From: Mucinivorans hirudinis
GTDB lineage: Bacteria; Bacteroidota; Bacteroidia; Bacteroidales; Rikenellaceae
DNA length: 64,000 nt
Direction: 5' to 3'
NCBI GenBank assembly: GCA_000723505.1
Contig: HG934468.1
Coordinates: 62,001-126,000 of the forward strand
Shown: positions 25,745 through 34,587 of the stretch, piece by piece
How positions within the stretch are numbered: the first letter of the stretch is position 1
How the letters are laid out: each line of letters begins with the position of its first letter
Position numbers and translations under genes: made by a program
Notes under the pieces: model-generated
Databases searched by the model: none
What the model was told of the DNA's origin: nothing
The model's input: only the letters and a program-made list of their open reading frames with translations

Positions 25745-26620
25745 TTTTCTATCCAATATGCTTGTAATAATTTTTTTCCCTAATTTACTACTCTATTTGG
25801 GAATTATTAATATCCTTGCTCTGCCATATACTCTTTGGAGCATTTGGTATCAGAAATTCAGAGCTAAACAGTGGTGTGCATTATGTTTGATAGTGCAAAT
25901 CGTTTTGTGGTTATCATTTTTACATTCTGGGCATTTAGAAATATAGGAATACCTATTTTTATTTTGGATGAAATGGTGATTATTGCCTCCATATTTGCGA
26001 TACCTCTTTTATCCATCAATTTCTTATTGCAAAAATTTGGTGAAGCAAAGAAAGTTGAAGAAATAACCCAAGAGTTTGCAAGTCTACGACTTAAGGATGA
26101 AGTCTTTCTCACATACCTAAAACTTCAGAAACATTATGATGTAGATAAAACCACTTCATCAATACTTTTTGGAAATCCAAATTCTGGTCTTTTGGTAACT
26201 ATTCTGACAAACCCGCATTGTAACCCTTGTGCTTCAATGCACAAAAGAACTGAAATTTTACTGAACGATTATGGGGATGATTTATGTATTCAGTATATAT
26301 TTTCGTCCTTTAACGATGAGCTTGACAAAAGTGGTAAATTCTTAACTGCATTATATATAAATCATAGTAACGATATGAATTTTATTAAATCTTGTTTTGA
26401 CAGTTGGTTCGCCAGTGGCAAGAATAATCGCGACATCTACTTCGATAAATACAACGAGAAAATTGATAGCGAGGCAATAAATCAAGAGTACTCAAAACAT
26501 ATCTTATGGAGAGAACAAAACAAACTCAATACAACACCTACAATTCTTGTTAATGGTTATGAGTTGCCGAATAATTATGTGATTGAAGATTTGAGATACT
26601 TTCTCAGTCTATATATTTGA
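25745..26620 (+). pseudogene. VKOR-thioredoxin fusion gene, truncated and frameshifted
   Basis: Frame one (to ~25920) encodes the end of a vitamin K epoxide reductase-like membrane domain: LPYTLWSIWYQKFRAKQWCALCLIVQIVLW contains its Cys-x2-Cys motif. A second frame (from about 25920) continues with further hydrophobic segments and a thioredoxin-like domain with NPHCNPCASMHKR and the cis-Pro motif TTPTILVNG. The full Bacteroidetes proteins are ~500 residues with an N-terminal C39-like domain; here the front is cut by the IS3 element and the frame slips near a T run. They form disulfides in secreted peptides. Confidence 0.75.
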
Positions 26621-26648
26621 ATGGCATTAATATAAGACTTAAATAAGC

Positions 26649-26675
26649 TCCATTGTTACTTGCCGGGACAATGGA
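26649..26675. terminator. Hairpin before the peptide precursor gene
   Basis: TCCATTGT and ACAATGGA around an 11-base loop, 64 bp upstream of the precursor ATG. Could end the VKOR transcript or act as a leader structure. Confidence 0.4.
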
Positions 26676-26738
26676 ACGTGGGAGTAGCTAACCCAACGTT
26701 AATATAATCCGGTAAACAAATTAGTGATTTCAAAAACA

Positions 26739-26957
26739 ATGAAGAAATTAACAAAAATCTCATTGAAGGACGCAGCTGTTCTTGATGACAAACAACTAAA
26801 ATCAATTTATGGTGGAAGTGGTAGTGGTAGCAGCACATGTAAGTCTTCTGAATCTCAATGTAGTGGAAGTTGCACGGGTGGTGACGGTGCGAGTGGAACT
26901 TGTAAGTGGGTCAAGGTTTGGAGTGAGTGCAGATGTGCCACTATATCGGTAGGGTAA
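26739..26957 (+). CDS. GG-leader Cys-rich natural-product precursor peptide
   Basis: 72 residues from ATG 26739 (an upstream GTG at 26724 is less likely). The leader MKKLTKISLKDAAVLDDKQL ends in KSIYGG at residue 26, matching the Bacteroidales double-glycine leader family (TIGR04149 type). The predicted 46-residue core is rich in Ser and Gly and has six Cys in two groups, plus one aromatic segment (CKWVKVW). A C39-peptidase exporter in the same island would cut after GG. Six Cys with a VKOR-thioredoxin neighbour suggests disulfides; Ser-rich spacers could carry sugars. Both are inference. Confidence 0.85.
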   Translation: MKKLTKISLKDAAVLDDKQLKSIYGGSGSGSSTCKSSESQCSGSCTGGDGASGTCKWVKVWSECRCATISVG

Positions 26958-26961
26958 ACTA

Positions 26962-26988
26962 ATAGGCAGGTATCAACAACCTGCCTAT
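26962..26988 (+). terminator. Hairpin after the precursor gene
   Basis: ATAGGCAGGT and ACCTGCCTAT with a 7-base loop, directly after the precursor stop. Likely ends or attenuates transcription so that the precursor is made in excess. Confidence 0.6.
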
Positions 26989-27004
26989 AATAATCTACAC
27001 AAAA

Positions 27005-28222
27005 ATGTTAAGAAATACATCTTCGTTAATAACAGTTATTTTACTTCTACTTTCTTGCAGCACAAAGAGTTTAGAGAGTAGAGTTCAGACTATATTTCTG
27101 GAATCAGAAATTAGTAATCCTGCCGGAATAAAAGTATCCGACATCGGGACAAAAATTAAGTACGTTCCTTTGGAAAGTACAGATTCAACAATGCTAATTG
27201 GTAATAATCCTAAGGCTACCATTTATCAGGATAAAATTATTGTTGCATCCGAGAACACAACTATCAAGGTTTTTGATGCGGCAACAGGCAAATTTCTGCA
27301 CACCATAGGTGATTTGAGCCGAAGTGGCAAAGGTAGCGATGACCTAATTACATTTGTACTCAACCCTTATAACGGCGAGTTATTAGTATCCGCATTTGAA
27401 ATATTCAGCTATCGGGTTTGGGATGTTGATGGCAACTTTCTAAGAACAATGAGAATACCTAATCTAAGAGATAAAATTTCTATTTATGCGGGTGCTTCGG
27501 ATTTAACTAATTTTGTAAGCAGAGATAGAGTTGTTATTAATAGCGGTTCGTATCTTAATTTCTTCAACACTGGTGATACTATTGTCAAGTCAATTCAAAT
27601 TGGAGATACTTCGGCGGAATGCCTTTCTAAAAACTTCGATTGGATGCAGCTAATTCCTAATTACCCTGGGACTAATGGGACTATAAAGAGTGAGTTCGTC
27701 TACAGGTACACAATATCTCCCCAAAGAAAAACGGTTGTTTTTCCCGAAGAGAGAGTTTTTCATAGGTACGATGACAAGTTATTTCTAAAAGAGATTTATT
27801 CCCCAAAATGTTACCGAATAGAAAATGACACGTTGATAGAAACATTTATTTTTGATGCTGGCAGACTGAATCCCTCGGCAGAGGAGCTTTACACGGGCGA
27901 TAATCTTGATAAACGCGCAAAGGTCGCACAGGTTATTGAGAATGATGCGTACGTATATTTTGAATGTGTGTATGGTGATGGATATATCGGTCTGTATGAC
28001 AAGAAAAATGATAAGGTTAAAATGGCTTGTGCGAATAGCGTTGCAGATGATATTAATGATTATATTCCGTTAAAGATATATACCGTGTCGGATAAGGGAA
28101 ATTTTGCTGCCATAATCAACCCTTACGAAATAATGGAATGGATTGAAGAAAATCCCAATAAAAAGAATCTTTTACCAAAAGTGAAAGAAAATGACAATGT
28201 TATTATTGCAGTTATAGAATAA
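27005..28222 (+). CDS. Six-bladed beta-propeller lipoprotein
   Basis: 405 residues. N-terminal lipoprotein signal with lipobox LLLSC (Cys ~18). The start VPLESTDSTMLIG and repeated IKVFDAATGKFLHTIG, YRVWDVDGNFLRT and IGLYDKKNDKVKMA blade strands match the Bacteroidetes 6-bladed beta-propeller family often found beside GG-leader peptide precursors. Role in the cluster is unknown (binding, immunity or maturation are guesses). Its stop codon lies in the 9-bp duplication made by the following IS insertion, so the gene is intact. Confidence 0.8.
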   Translation: MLRNTSSLITVILLLLSCSTKSLESRVQTIFLESEISNPAGIKVSDIGTKIKYVPLESTDSTMLIGNNPKATIYQDKIIVASENTTIKVFDAATGKFLHTIGDLSRSGKGSDDLITFVLNPYNGELLVSAFEIFSYRVWDVDGNFLRTMRIPNLRDKISIYAGASDLTNFVSRDRVVINSGSYLNFFNTGDTIVKSIQIGDTSAECLSKNFDWMQLIPNYPGTNGTIKSEFVYRYTISPQRKTVVFPEERVFHRYDDKLFLKEIYSPKCYRIENDTLIETFIFDAGRLNPSAEELYTGDNLDKRAKVAQVIENDAYVYFECVYGDGYIGLYDKKNDKVKMACANSVADDINDYIPLKIYTVSDKGNFAAIINPYEIMEWIEENPNKKNLLPKVKENDNVIIAVIE

Positions 28223-28226
28223 AAAA

Positions 28227-29681
28227 CATTATTAACCGACTAAAATCGGATTTTTGTTAATTATTTCTGCAATCGTTTAGTAATCAGCATGTATTTCCGC
28301 ATAAATAGTCATTTCAAAATACCTACCCCCCTCAAAATAGTGCCATTTGTATCGTTGGGGCTCGGCTCGATGAGCAAAAATTAGCCCCTTTTCGCTTGTG
28401 ATAAGTGCGTTTGCAGTTCTGAATCATCCAAAAAATATCCAGATAACTCGTCAAATGTATCCTCACCAACACCGCAACAGTCGAAAATGCTTTGTCAGTC
28501 TGCGTTTTGACTTTCAACACCGTCAAAAGTAGATGAGCAATGAGCGTTATCCATATCTGCGTCTTAATTCCATTCTCGGTCTCAGAGTAGAAAAAGTGTA
28601 GTTGAAAATTCTGCTTCAACTTCTTAAACAACAGCTCTATTTGCCAGCGGCACTTGTAGATAAAAGCCACATCCTCTGCACTGATTTGAAAGTTATTGGT
28701 GATAAAAACCAATATCCGACCCTTTTCATCACGATAAACAACTTTCCTTAAACAAACCTTCTTCTGCTCCTTATTATCCTTATAATTCAGATGAATGTGC
28801 TCCTCTGATATTACTCCAAACTCTTTGTCGTTCAGCACTTTCTCTGAAATAACCTCCTGTACCTCGTAAACAGCATTGCGTTTCAACCGTCCGACAAACC
28901 AAACTCCCTCTTCTGTCCAGCGGGCATATTGCCCATAGTCGTTGTACGCCTTGTCGAAACAAATCATACTCCCTGCTGTGAGGTTGAGCTTGCTCAGAAA
29001 TTTCTTATCGTGCATTTTTGCCTCGCTTATATTGACGTGCTTGGCACAATCGGCGTGAGCGTCTATCATCATATGCACCTTCAATCCACCCTTCTTCTTA
29101 CCATCTCCTTTGGGGTTACGACCTACCCCCTTCATTATGTCCGAAAATAGGCGAATAGTGGTAGAATCGAAGATGTAAAACTTCTCAAAATCCACCCCCT
29201 TAATTCGGCTGACCGACAAAAGTGGCGAGTAGTGGCTCAATAACTCAAAGTAGTAATCCCTGAACAAAACCTCATCTCTATCTCGCAAAGCATCGCCTAT
29301 GGTGCTTTTGGCGGGCGATTTATCTAGCCCCAAATAGCTCAACTTGCCTTGCAAGCCCTGCATTGCTGCTGCAATCTCGCCCACAGAATCACACCTGCTA
29401 AAGACCCCAAAGAGCAAAGTTATCAACTGCTCCCACGAGCGAAATCGTTTGTAGTACCTATCCGATTTGTGACGGTGAACTAACAGGTCAAACTTCGCTC
29501 TTGGCAGAAAATCTACAATCTGTTTGAAAATCGGCTGACCGACTAAATTTTTATAACTATCTTTGCCCATAGTTGAATCTTGTATTGTTTGCACTTACAA
29601 AATTACAACTATCGGGGTAATTCTCTTCAAAGGGGATTACCCCTCTCTTTTTTTCTCAACTTTTTTGTCGGTCAGTAATGA
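28227..29681 (-). mobile_element. IS4-type element, copy A (1455 bp)
   Basis: Ends CATTATTAACCGAC and the complement of CATTACTGACCGAC. A 9-bp direct repeat AATAAAAAA lies at 28218-28226 and 29682-29690, so this is a clean insertion, just after the beta-propeller gene. Confidence 0.88.
28332..29594 (-). CDS. IS4-family transposase, copy A
   Basis: 420 residues. DDE core with YIFDSTTIRLF (Asp), ICFDKAYNDY (Asp) and the YKCRWQIELLFKKLKQN motif (YREK-like, catalytic Glu). Intact. A second copy at 46567-49034 is interrupted by another IS. Confidence 0.9.
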   Translation of the reverse strand: MQTIQDSTMGKDSYKNLVGQPIFKQIVDFLPRAKFDLLVHRHKSDRYYKRFRSWEQLITLLFGVFSRCDSVGEIAAAMQGLQGKLSYLGLDKSPAKSTIGDALRDRDEVLFRDYYFELLSHYSPLLSVSRIKGVDFEKFYIFDSTTIRLFSDIMKGVGRNPKGDGKKKGGLKVHMMIDAHADCAKHVNISEAKMHDKKFLSKLNLTAGSMICFDKAYNDYGQYARWTEEGVWFVGRLKRNAVYEVQEVISEKVLNDKEFGVISEEHIHLNYKDNKEQKKVCLRKVVYRDEKGRILVFITNNFQISAEDVAFIYKCRWQIELLFKKLKQNFQLHFFYSETENGIKTQIWITLIAHLLLTVLKVKTQTDKAFSTVAVLVRIHLTSYLDIFWMIQNCKRTYHKRKGANFCSSSRAPTIQMALF

Positions 29682-29768
29682 ATAAAAAAGCAAATTTATA
29701 GTAAATAGTTGATTTTGTGTTTTGTGTGATAAATTTCAGTTTAGCAAATCTTTATTAAAACAACCTTG

Positions 29769-29797
29769 CTCATTCCCTTATTCAGTGCGGGAATGAG
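29769..29797. terminator. Hairpin, likely former terminator of the beta-propeller gene
   Basis: CTCATTCCC and GGGAATGAG with an 11-base loop. Before the IS4-type insertion it lay about 90 bp after the beta-propeller stop. Confidence 0.5.
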
Positions 29798-29806
29798 TAG
29801 ACATAG

Positions 29807-30139
29807 CCCAACTTCAACACGGTATGGATGCGAAGTGCCCGATCGATAAGTATTAGTATTTTTTGAATTAGAGCGTGGGTACTACAGATTTCATCAATTT
29901 CTATAAAACGTTGATTTTTGCGGAGGAAATCTTGAAACCATGCTCAGAATGCTGGTGAAAAGAATTAATGCACATCCGTTACAAAGGTAAGCATAAAAAT
30001 TTCAACCCGTGGGTATTACAAATCGCTTACTAACAATCTGCGAGAAATGACATCATTGAGAATCAAAGAAATACATCACTTACTCCACTGGAAGCGCCTT
30101 GAAAATTCATCGGAAAAAGTTATGAGCGTTAAAGTTGGG
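29807..30139. mobile_element. 333-bp non-autonomous relative of the IS1634 element
   Basis: Begins CCCAACTTCAACAC and ends GCGTTAAAGTTGGG, with a 4-bp direct repeat ATAG on each side (29803-29806; 30140-30143). Internal pieces match subterminal parts of the 2152-bp element (GCGTGGGTACTACAGATTT on one side, CCGTGGGTATTACAAA on the other). No coding capacity: a MITE-like derivative. Confidence 0.8.
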
Positions 30140-30317
30140 ATAGTGCGTAATACCAATTAATTATGATTTACCACGTGAAACACAATATACTATATGATTT
30201 GGTGTGCTTCTTGGTGTAAATTGACTATAGTAGCTTACTTCAAAAACTTTGCGATTCCATTTATCAATGGCAATGTATAAAGAATGGTGGTGTCACTACA
30301 TTACCAAGTGTAAAAAT

Positions 30318-30965
30318 ATGGGAAAAATATTCTTAACGGATGAACAACGAATTGTGAATACGTTGATTATGCGATCAAATAACTCCAAATTCATAGGACT
30401 CTTTGATGGTAAAATTGGCGTAGCTATTGCTTTTTTTCACTACTATCGTTCTACAAGGGTTCAAGTGTATCAACGATATGCTTACAAATTGTTGTATAGC
30501 GCATTAAATAGTATCGTTCGAAATTCTGACATCTCCTTTGCAACAGGGTTACTTGGAATTGGTTGGGGTGTAGAATATATTATACAAAATGGTTTTGCCG
30601 AAGGTGATTCATATGAAATATGCGAAGAGATTGACGAGCAAATTATGTATTATGACCCACGCCGAATATCTGAAATTGGAATATATGATTTGCTCGAATA
30701 TATTCTCATTCACTGTAAAAATGGAATCAAGTTTGACTCTCAATATATTGATGATATTGAGATGATTGCGTCAAAGCAAAAAGCAGAACAATTCTCAGTA
30801 AGAGAACAGTCATTACTCTACAAAGCAGATATTCTAAAATTTGCCTCAGCCGTGGATATTTCAGGTGGAGTGTCGCATAATATACCAATAGGGATTAACG
30901 GAGGTTTGGCAGGAGAGTTAATGAAAAATATGTTGCTATATGAGAACCATTTACATCTTCGATGA
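30318..30965 (+). CDS. Small LanC-like protein 1
   Basis: 215 residues from ATG 30318 (MGKIFLTDEQRIVNTL), chosen by comparison with the paralogue at 38382 (MKIEFTREQRITNAL). Motifs GLFDGKIGVAIAFFHY, ATGLLGIGWGVEYIIQNGF and the final GINGGLAGELMKN are the repeated helix-hairpin motifs of LanC-type alpha/alpha barrels. The LanC zinc ligands (WCxG and CHG motifs) are not present, so lanthionine formation is doubtful. Its end overlaps the glycosyltransferase start by 26 bp. Confidence 0.7.
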   Translation: MGKIFLTDEQRIVNTLIMRSNNSKFIGLFDGKIGVAIAFFHYYRSTRVQVYQRYAYKLLYSALNSIVRNSDISFATGLLGIGWGVEYIIQNGFAEGDSYEICEEIDEQIMYYDPRRISEIGIYDLLEYILIHCKNGIKFDSQYIDDIEMIASKQKAEQFSVREQSLLYKADILKFASAVDISGGVSHNIPIGINGGLAGELMKNMLLYENHLHLR

Positions 30966-32115
30966 ACACCAAAGTTCGTGTAATAATGGTATTGGAACAT
31001 ATATTAGAGAGCTAAACGCATGTTTATCAGATACTGAATATAAAATAATCAAAATAAGTTGCAACGCAGATGTGGATGAGTTTGAAATAGACACAATTCG
31101 CGGTGTTATCTATTTTCCTCAATTCCAATATGGTAATTTCACAGATAATAGCGAAGCAATTTCAACAATACTGGCATTACATATTTTGGATGATACTAAC
31201 AACCTCTTTATCATAAACCATTCACCTTCAAATCAATTATTAATTGAAATGAAAGAGGTATTTCCTAAATCGAAATTTCTATTCGTAATTCACGATATGT
31301 GCTGGACTGCTCAACTAATGGGAGATAGTAAGTTGTTACTTTCGACAGAGGACTATGCTCTTAAAATTCGGATAGAGCAGGAAAAAGAGATGATTGATAT
31401 CGTGGATTACGTAGTTTGTTTGAATAATGAAACCTATAAGGTAATTAAAGATATTTATAGTATCAAGACTGAAGGTAAAGTATTTGTCATAAGTAATGGT
31501 CTTAGCAATGACAAGAAATGTGGTAGTGATAGAAATACCATTATGAGAGAGTTATATCTTGACCGTGATGAACCTTTGGTTTTATTTGTAGGGCGATTGA
31601 CGTATGCAAAAGGTCTAAAAGTATTGATAGATGCTTTTGAAATTGTTCTAAAAACCATTCCAAAGATGCGTTTGGTCTTAGTTGGGACTCACGATCCTCT
31701 CTTTGCGCGTGTGAGTATCAGTAGTAGATTGGCATCTCGAATAATATTTACTGGACATATCAGTAAAGAGGAATTAAGTAAATGGTATACTGTTTCTGAC
31801 ATAGGTGTTATTCCATCGTTTTCAGAGCAATGTTCTTTTGTAGCGATAGAAATGATGATGTACTCTTTGGCTATAATTTATGCTGATAGTTTTGGTTTAC
31901 GTTGTATGTTTGATAATGGAAATGATGGATGTATTGTTATGCGAAATGAAAACTTCACGGAAAATCTTGCTTCGATAATCATTGAGCTTAATAACAATAA
32001 TGAATTAAGACAAAAGTTTCAACATAATGCAGCTAATAGTTATACAAAAAAATACTCATCAGAAATAATGAGGCGAAATTATATTACAATGTTAAATAAG
32101 ATATATGATAATTAA
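30940..32115 (+). CDS. Family 4-type glycosyltransferase
   Basis: 391 residues, GT-B fold: an N-terminal domain with GIGTYIRELN, then LFVGRLTYAKGLKVLIDAF (donor-domain start) and the EQCSFVAIEMM region (the Glu-x7-Glu motif appears changed) near residue 295. Transfers a sugar from a nucleotide donor; acceptor unknown. Translationally coupled to LanC-like 1, so it probably works on the island's peptide product or its carrier. Confidence 0.8.
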   Translation: MRTIYIFDEHQSSCNNGIGTYIRELNACLSDTEYKIIKISCNADVDEFEIDTIRGVIYFPQFQYGNFTDNSEAISTILALHILDDTNNLFIINHSPSNQLLIEMKEVFPKSKFLFVIHDMCWTAQLMGDSKLLLSTEDYALKIRIEQEKEMIDIVDYVVCLNNETYKVIKDIYSIKTEGKVFVISNGLSNDKKCGSDRNTIMRELYLDRDEPLVLFVGRLTYAKGLKVLIDAFEIVLKTIPKMRLVLVGTHDPLFARVSISSRLASRIIFTGHISKEELSKWYTVSDIGVIPSFSEQCSFVAIEMMMYSLAIIYADSFGLRCMFDNGNDGCIVMRNENFTENLASIIIELNNNNELRQKFQHNAANSYTKKYSSEIMRRNYITMLNKIYDN

Positions 32116-32118
32116 CAG

Positions 32119-32394
32119 TCAATCACCTTTCTTGCCGAGTTGTTCAGTGGAATGGGAGGTTTGTTTGTGGGCAGAGATATTGCACTGACAGTGCCTATTG
32201 ATTATAACAAATATGACTTGCCGATTCTTAATGAAGAGGTTCTTAGGCAACACATAATCACCTTCGCCGGCGATGTTGGGTTACGTAAACGTTTGGGTGC
32301 GAATGCCCGTCGTGAGTGGGCGGAGCATTACACTGCCGAACGGATGGCACGGGAGACTTTTGAAGTTTACAAAGAGTTAGCAGCACAATTTTAA
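32119..32394 (+). pseudogene. C-terminal fragment of a second glycosyltransferase
   Basis: About 90 residues: LFVGRDIALTVPIDYNKYDLP, then LRKRLGANARREWAEHYTAERMARETFEVYKEL, typical of the end of a GT4 enzyme. There is no N-terminal part in this frame (a stop precedes it), so it is a remnant. Confidence 0.6.
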
Positions 32395-32398
32395 CCAT

Positions 32399-32433
32399 AT
32401 GAAATTCCCTCACTACTTCCAGTTAGACTCTAT
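32399..32433 (+). pseudogene. First 11 codons of the C39-peptidase ABC exporter gene
   Basis: ATG 32399 starts MKFPHYFQLDS, then the frame runs into IS1634 copy 2. Removing the IS and one CTAT repeat joins this in frame to SMDCGATC at 34586 onward, restoring the expected N-terminus. Confidence 0.85.
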
Positions 32434-34585
32434 CCCAACTTCAACGCCAAAAAGTTTTTTCGGTGTTTTTTTGCTCAAAAACGGGGGTGATTTCATACTA
32501 TTGAGTTGATTTTCAGAAGATGCTTATTTGGTGAAGTGCTTTGTAATACCCACGGGAGTAAATTTTATGTTGTACCTTAGCGGGCATGTACTTCACATCG
32601 AACATACGCTTGAGCCCCGAGCACGGCAGGGAACTCCCTTATTATAAAATCAAGGAGTCCTTCCGTGACGTTATAGGACGTGTGCATACCCGTGTAATGT
32701 TGACTCCGGGTTACCTTCCCGATTTGTGTAGCGATGAGATTGTGCAGATTCGCCGCGGTCTGACCTATATGATGGAGCAGAGTGCGTATATCCCAGCTCA
32801 GCAGGCGATGTTTACTGCCGATCCCAGAGGAGAGTACAGTGAAAAGGTTCGTGGATACATCGAGAAGTTTTGGAGTCAGATAAAGGGTAGCGGCAAGATT
32901 GATTCCGCACGGGCAAGTTATGATGAGGCAGAACGCAAAGCCCGCAAATTAATAGATGTCAACACAATACAGCATACAGATGCACGTGAGGCAGGTGCAG
33001 AGAATGTATGCCTTCAGGCGATACGCGAACTACAGCTCGACACATTTCTGCGACGCGAAGGATGGTCGGAGCGTAAGATAAATTCTACACTGGCATCCTT
33101 GATTATCCGGACTGTATATTCCCCATCGGAATGGGCGGCACTACGTATACTCGACGAGAATTCTGCCGCAATGGAGCTTCTGACGGGTCAGTTTGGCGAC
33201 TGCCCGACTCAGCGCGAGGTATATGCGGCTGCTCCATCGCTTTATGCCTTGAAAGACAAGCTAGAGCGTCATCTGTGCTCTCGCACCGACTCGTTGTTTA
33301 ATCTCACTAACCGGGTGATGCTCTTCGATTTGACCAACTTCTATTTCGAGGGTAGCAAGACAGGCTCAAAGAAGGCAAAGTTTGGTCGCTCGAAGGAGAA
33401 ACGCTCAGACTGTCGCCTTCTTGTCCTCGCCTTGGCAATCAATACTGAAGGCTTTATCCGATACAGTTCAATCCTTGCCGGCAACACAGCCGACCCCGAT
33501 TCACTACCGGCGATGGTGGAGGGCATTATCTCGAAGAATCCGGTCTCGACAAACCCCCAACAGAAAGTTATGGTGGTCATCGATGCAGGAATAGCCACGG
33601 AAGCCAATCTCGGATTGCTCAAAGAACGAGGATATAATTACCTTTGTGTCAGCAGAACCAAGCTCAAAGATTATACTCTCAAAGAGGAAGGTCGCTCTGT
33701 TACGGTATTTGATAGTCGCAAGCGTCCCATTACTATAGCCCAAGTCGAGCACCGGGAGGGAGGCGACTTCTACCTTCGCATTACCTCCCCCGCCAAAGCA
33801 ATGACCGAACATTCCATGAACCAACAGTGGCGAGAGCGTTTCGAGCTTGAACTCACAAAGGCACGCAACGCTCTTACGGCAAAAGGAGGCACAAAGAGAT
33901 ACGACAAGGTGGTGGAGCGTGTTGGACGTGCACTCGGTAAATACCCCTCTGTATCCAAGTATTACCAAATAGACTACATCCGCTCGGGTGAGAATCCCGA
34001 ACACATGTCAGATATCCGCTGGCAAATCAAAATCAGCCAAGAAGAGACTGAGCAACGCTTTGGCACATACTTCCTGCGCACCAACATAGCCACCCTTGAC
34101 GAGCGAACTACGTGGGAGTACTATAACTTGATTAGAGAGATAGAGACATCAAACCGGCAACTCAAAACAGACCTGGAATTGCGCCCCATCTACCATCAGA
34201 CAGATAACAACTCCGATGCCCATCTATTCTTCGGACTACTATCATACTGGATTGTAAACACAGTTCGACACAAACTAAAGTTACAAGGCATAACTCATTA
34301 CTGGACTGAATTAAAGCGCATTCTATCCACCCAAAAGGCTATTACCACCAAAGCAGAAAACGCACTCGGAGAACAAATAGAACTACGCATCTGTTCGGAC
34401 CCCACAGATGCCGCCTCGGAACTATATCGAATCCTCGGATACAACCCCATACCATTTAGACGACACACAATCAAAACTGCACCACCACCTCCGAATTGAA
34501 AAATCTGTAGTACCCACGCAGAAAGCCAAAAACAGATAAGGCTTAAAGAACAGAGGATTTGCATACATATTACGTTGAAGTTGGG
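32434..34585 (+). mobile_element. IS1634-family element, copy 2 (2152 bp)
   Basis: Same ends as copy 1. Direct repeat CTAT at 32430-32433 and 34586-34589, confirmed by restoration of the exporter gene on removal. Confidence 0.93.
32586..34499 (+). CDS. IS1634-family transposase, copy 2
   Basis: 637 residues, intact. Carries the alternative block (GENPEHMSDIRW, QEETEQRFG, NIATLDERTTWEYY) instead of that in copies 1 and 4, and one Asp-to-Asn change (TDNNSDAH). Confidence 0.92.
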   Translation: MYFTSNIRLSPEHGRELPYYKIKESFRDVIGRVHTRVMLTPGYLPDLCSDEIVQIRRGLTYMMEQSAYIPAQQAMFTADPRGEYSEKVRGYIEKFWSQIKGSGKIDSARASYDEAERKARKLIDVNTIQHTDAREAGAENVCLQAIRELQLDTFLRREGWSERKINSTLASLIIRTVYSPSEWAALRILDENSAAMELLTGQFGDCPTQREVYAAAPSLYALKDKLERHLCSRTDSLFNLTNRVMLFDLTNFYFEGSKTGSKKAKFGRSKEKRSDCRLLVLALAINTEGFIRYSSILAGNTADPDSLPAMVEGIISKNPVSTNPQQKVMVVIDAGIATEANLGLLKERGYNYLCVSRTKLKDYTLKEEGRSVTVFDSRKRPITIAQVEHREGGDFYLRITSPAKAMTEHSMNQQWRERFELELTKARNALTAKGGTKRYDKVVERVGRALGKYPSVSKYYQIDYIRSGENPEHMSDIRWQIKISQEETEQRFGTYFLRTNIATLDERTTWEYYNLIREIETSNRQLKTDLELRPIYHQTDNNSDAHLFFGLLSYWIVNTVRHKLKLQGITHYWTELKRILSTQKAITTKAENALGEQIELRICSDPTDAASELYRILGYNPIPFRRHTIKTAPPPPN

Positions 34586-34587
34586 CT

